Of a DNA stretch of 64,000 nt, positions 62,301 through 64,000 are shown piece after piece. A model generated the notes under the pieces. It did not search any database. It saw only the letters and a program-made list of their open reading frames with translations, and had not been told where the DNA came from. Origin of the DNA: Helopsaltes ochotensis (taxonomy: Eukaryota; Chordata; Aves; Passeriformes; Locustellidae); NCBI GenBank assembly GCA_013400155.1, contig VXBM01000192.1:890158-954157 (forward strand). The letters run 5' to 3'. Within the stretch, counting starts at the first letter, position 1. Every line of letters begins with the position of its first letter. The translations under genes and the position numbers were made by a program.

Positions 62301-64000
62301 AAGTCAGTTTGACTGGAACTTTAACATTTACAGCACTTAGGTCCTCTGTTTCTTCTGTTATGTGTTCATGAAATAAAGCTTTCAGTTCCTTGTATGCCCT
62401 TTCCAGCTCTTTTATAGAATTTTTCTTCTAGGGCCCAGGTTTATTTCCTCAACATTCAACAGTAATTGTTAGTACCTGAAAAAGTAGAAGTGCAGATGCT
62501 TCTCAGAATTACACTCTTCTAATATTTTAAAGACGAGATCATTTTTGGTTTTTAATGTTTGGGGGTTTTGTGCTACATAAACTGAGTCTATGCTGTAGAG
62601 TGAAACAATGTTAATGGGGGGAAAAGGCAGTACAACACTTATCTTGAAGCAGAAGTCTCCAAAATTCTCGTATTCTACTATCAAACAAGGACAGGTAGGT
62701 TGAAATTACTTATTTTTATGTCTTATTACTATAAGTAGTGTACAGTATTAGAAAAATGTTATTTTCTGCATATTTTTCTCCTGAAGTTACTTTGAGTATT
62801 TATCATCACTGTTAGACTTCTAGCCTATCAGGTAGCTGTTTTTTCTTGTAAAAAGGAAGCCAGGTTCATTAAGTGTGACTCTAAAGTTGTGAAACTGACC
62901 CTAAGTGTCAGAGGCAATTGAATTATTAAGAGGGGGGGAGAGTTTCTTAAAAATTTATATTTTATCAATGAACAGAGGCAAAGATTTTACATAAAGATAC
63001 TTTTTGTCTATGTATGTTCTAGAATTTAGACCACATACTATGATTGTCCTGGGAATGATTCTGTGTGTAGTACTTGGGGCTTGGGGGTATCCAACAGTGC
63101 TGCTTTTGGGATCAAGCCCTTGGTTTACAACTGGCATTGGATGTGTGGGTGGAGACCCATGCATGATCTGGCTTCACCTGGGAAAGCTGCTCAGTGGGAG
63201 GATATTCTGCAGTGTGAGCTGTTGTTATGGGCTTCTTAGTTCCCAAGGATAATGTGGAAGAGAGCCTATAGATACACTTGTATAAACACAATTCTATATA
63301 TAGAATATATCTGTGTCTATCTACATATATAAATGATATCTATTAAACTGCAGCTGTCCTTCTTTTCAAAACTTCTTTGCTGCTTCTGAATGCCAGTTTT
63401 CAGATCCTAGCAAGTATTATAATGGTGTGAGGAAAAACAGCACAATGGAAAGGGCTTTTGCATTCCTCAGGAGTGAGGGGGCTGGGTCAGTAGTCACTCG
63501 GGGTGATAGGAGCCCCTGGCTTCTATTGCCATGAGAACGATGACACTGAGGAATAATGAATGTGTGCTGTGCTGCAGGCTGCTTTCCCTTTGTGCCACTG
63601 TCAAAGGCTTGTCCATGCTTCTCCTGAATTTAATGTGTGCTGTTGGATATGAATGTTGGCTATGCTTCCAGAATTTATAGTTCTTCCAGAAAAAAATACC
63701 ATTGGGATTATGTGTTAAAATGTGAATATCCAATATTTTAGTTGGTAAGTTTGTTTCTAGGCTCATCTGAACGTCTCTTGTTAACCTAAATGGAACTGGT
63801 TTTTGATAGTCACTTCTGCATTTGCTGTGTCAATTTATAGGATTTCTTGAGCATTAGAGTTCAAAATCTTGTAAAAATGGTGAAGTGGGGATTATAAACC
63901 ACCATGGAAACAAGTGAATTATTTCCAGTCTAAAAGAAGGTTGTAGTTAAGGTAACTTTACAGCTAGAACTCTAGAGTATGTAACCCGTAATATAAATCC
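59381..64000 (+). other. GRTP1: GRTP1 intron 2 (partial)
   Basis: It starts GTGAGC. I looked for the next GRTP1 exon (the KRYVRKGVPxEHR segment) and did not find it before the window ends. A T/A-rich microsatellite lies near 63290-63335. Confidence 0.7.

Noticed and set aside
59381..64000. Further GRTP1 exons
   Set aside because: I searched by eye for the KRYVRKGVP segment and TBC-domain motifs and found none. Intron 2 probably continues past the window.

Overview
This window is vertebrate nuclear DNA, almost certainly from a bird. The evidence is single-copy genes split into short exons by multi-kilobase introns, several CR1 LINE fragments (one carrying a reverse-transcriptase motif and the CR1 3' tail), and one solo LTR of an avian endogenous retrovirus. 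No prokaryotic feature is present. A passerine or other neoavian source is possible from the LTR, but I cannot prove it.

Two genes are recognised, both on the plus strand and head to tail, the same order and relative orientation as human 13q34. ADPRHL1 (ARH2) runs from its start codon at 5254 to 36166. Seven exons (5254-5467, 9341-9505, 14196-14321, 16857-16997, 20053-20180, 24204-24336, 25370-25527) join in frame to a 354-residue protein, the length of the mammalian short form. An eighth, giant exon (31519-36166) is reached by splicing from a donor at 25524 that overlaps the short form's stop codon. This gives a 1902-residue long form whose last 1549 residues are low-complexity, highly charged and probably disordered. 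Near its C terminus the long form holds a degenerate repeat of about 48 residues, with signs of a three-unit higher-order period. The ARH core lacks key metal-binding acidic residues, so it should be a pseudoenzyme; the family is known for a heart-muscle role.

The second gene, GRTP1 (a TBC-domain Rab-GAP), starts near the right side. Its CpG-island promoter and probably its first exon lie in or next to a 561-base assembly gap (57239-57799). Exon 2 (59229-59380) is clear. The rest of the gene lies beyond the window.

The first 5.1 kb is upstream intergenic DNA. The 21 kb between the genes (36167-57238) has no recognisable protein-coding gene. It holds CR1 fragments (38087-39278, 49150-49240, 56955-57182), a fold-back rearrangement inside the largest of them, a 15-bp-arm hairpin, and two CpG-enriched patches (46250-46620 and 56085-56312). 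The introns hold a 68-bp minisatellite, a solo LTR, a CTCF-like site, a long poly(A) run and a second gap (26532-26825) inside a pyrimidine tract.
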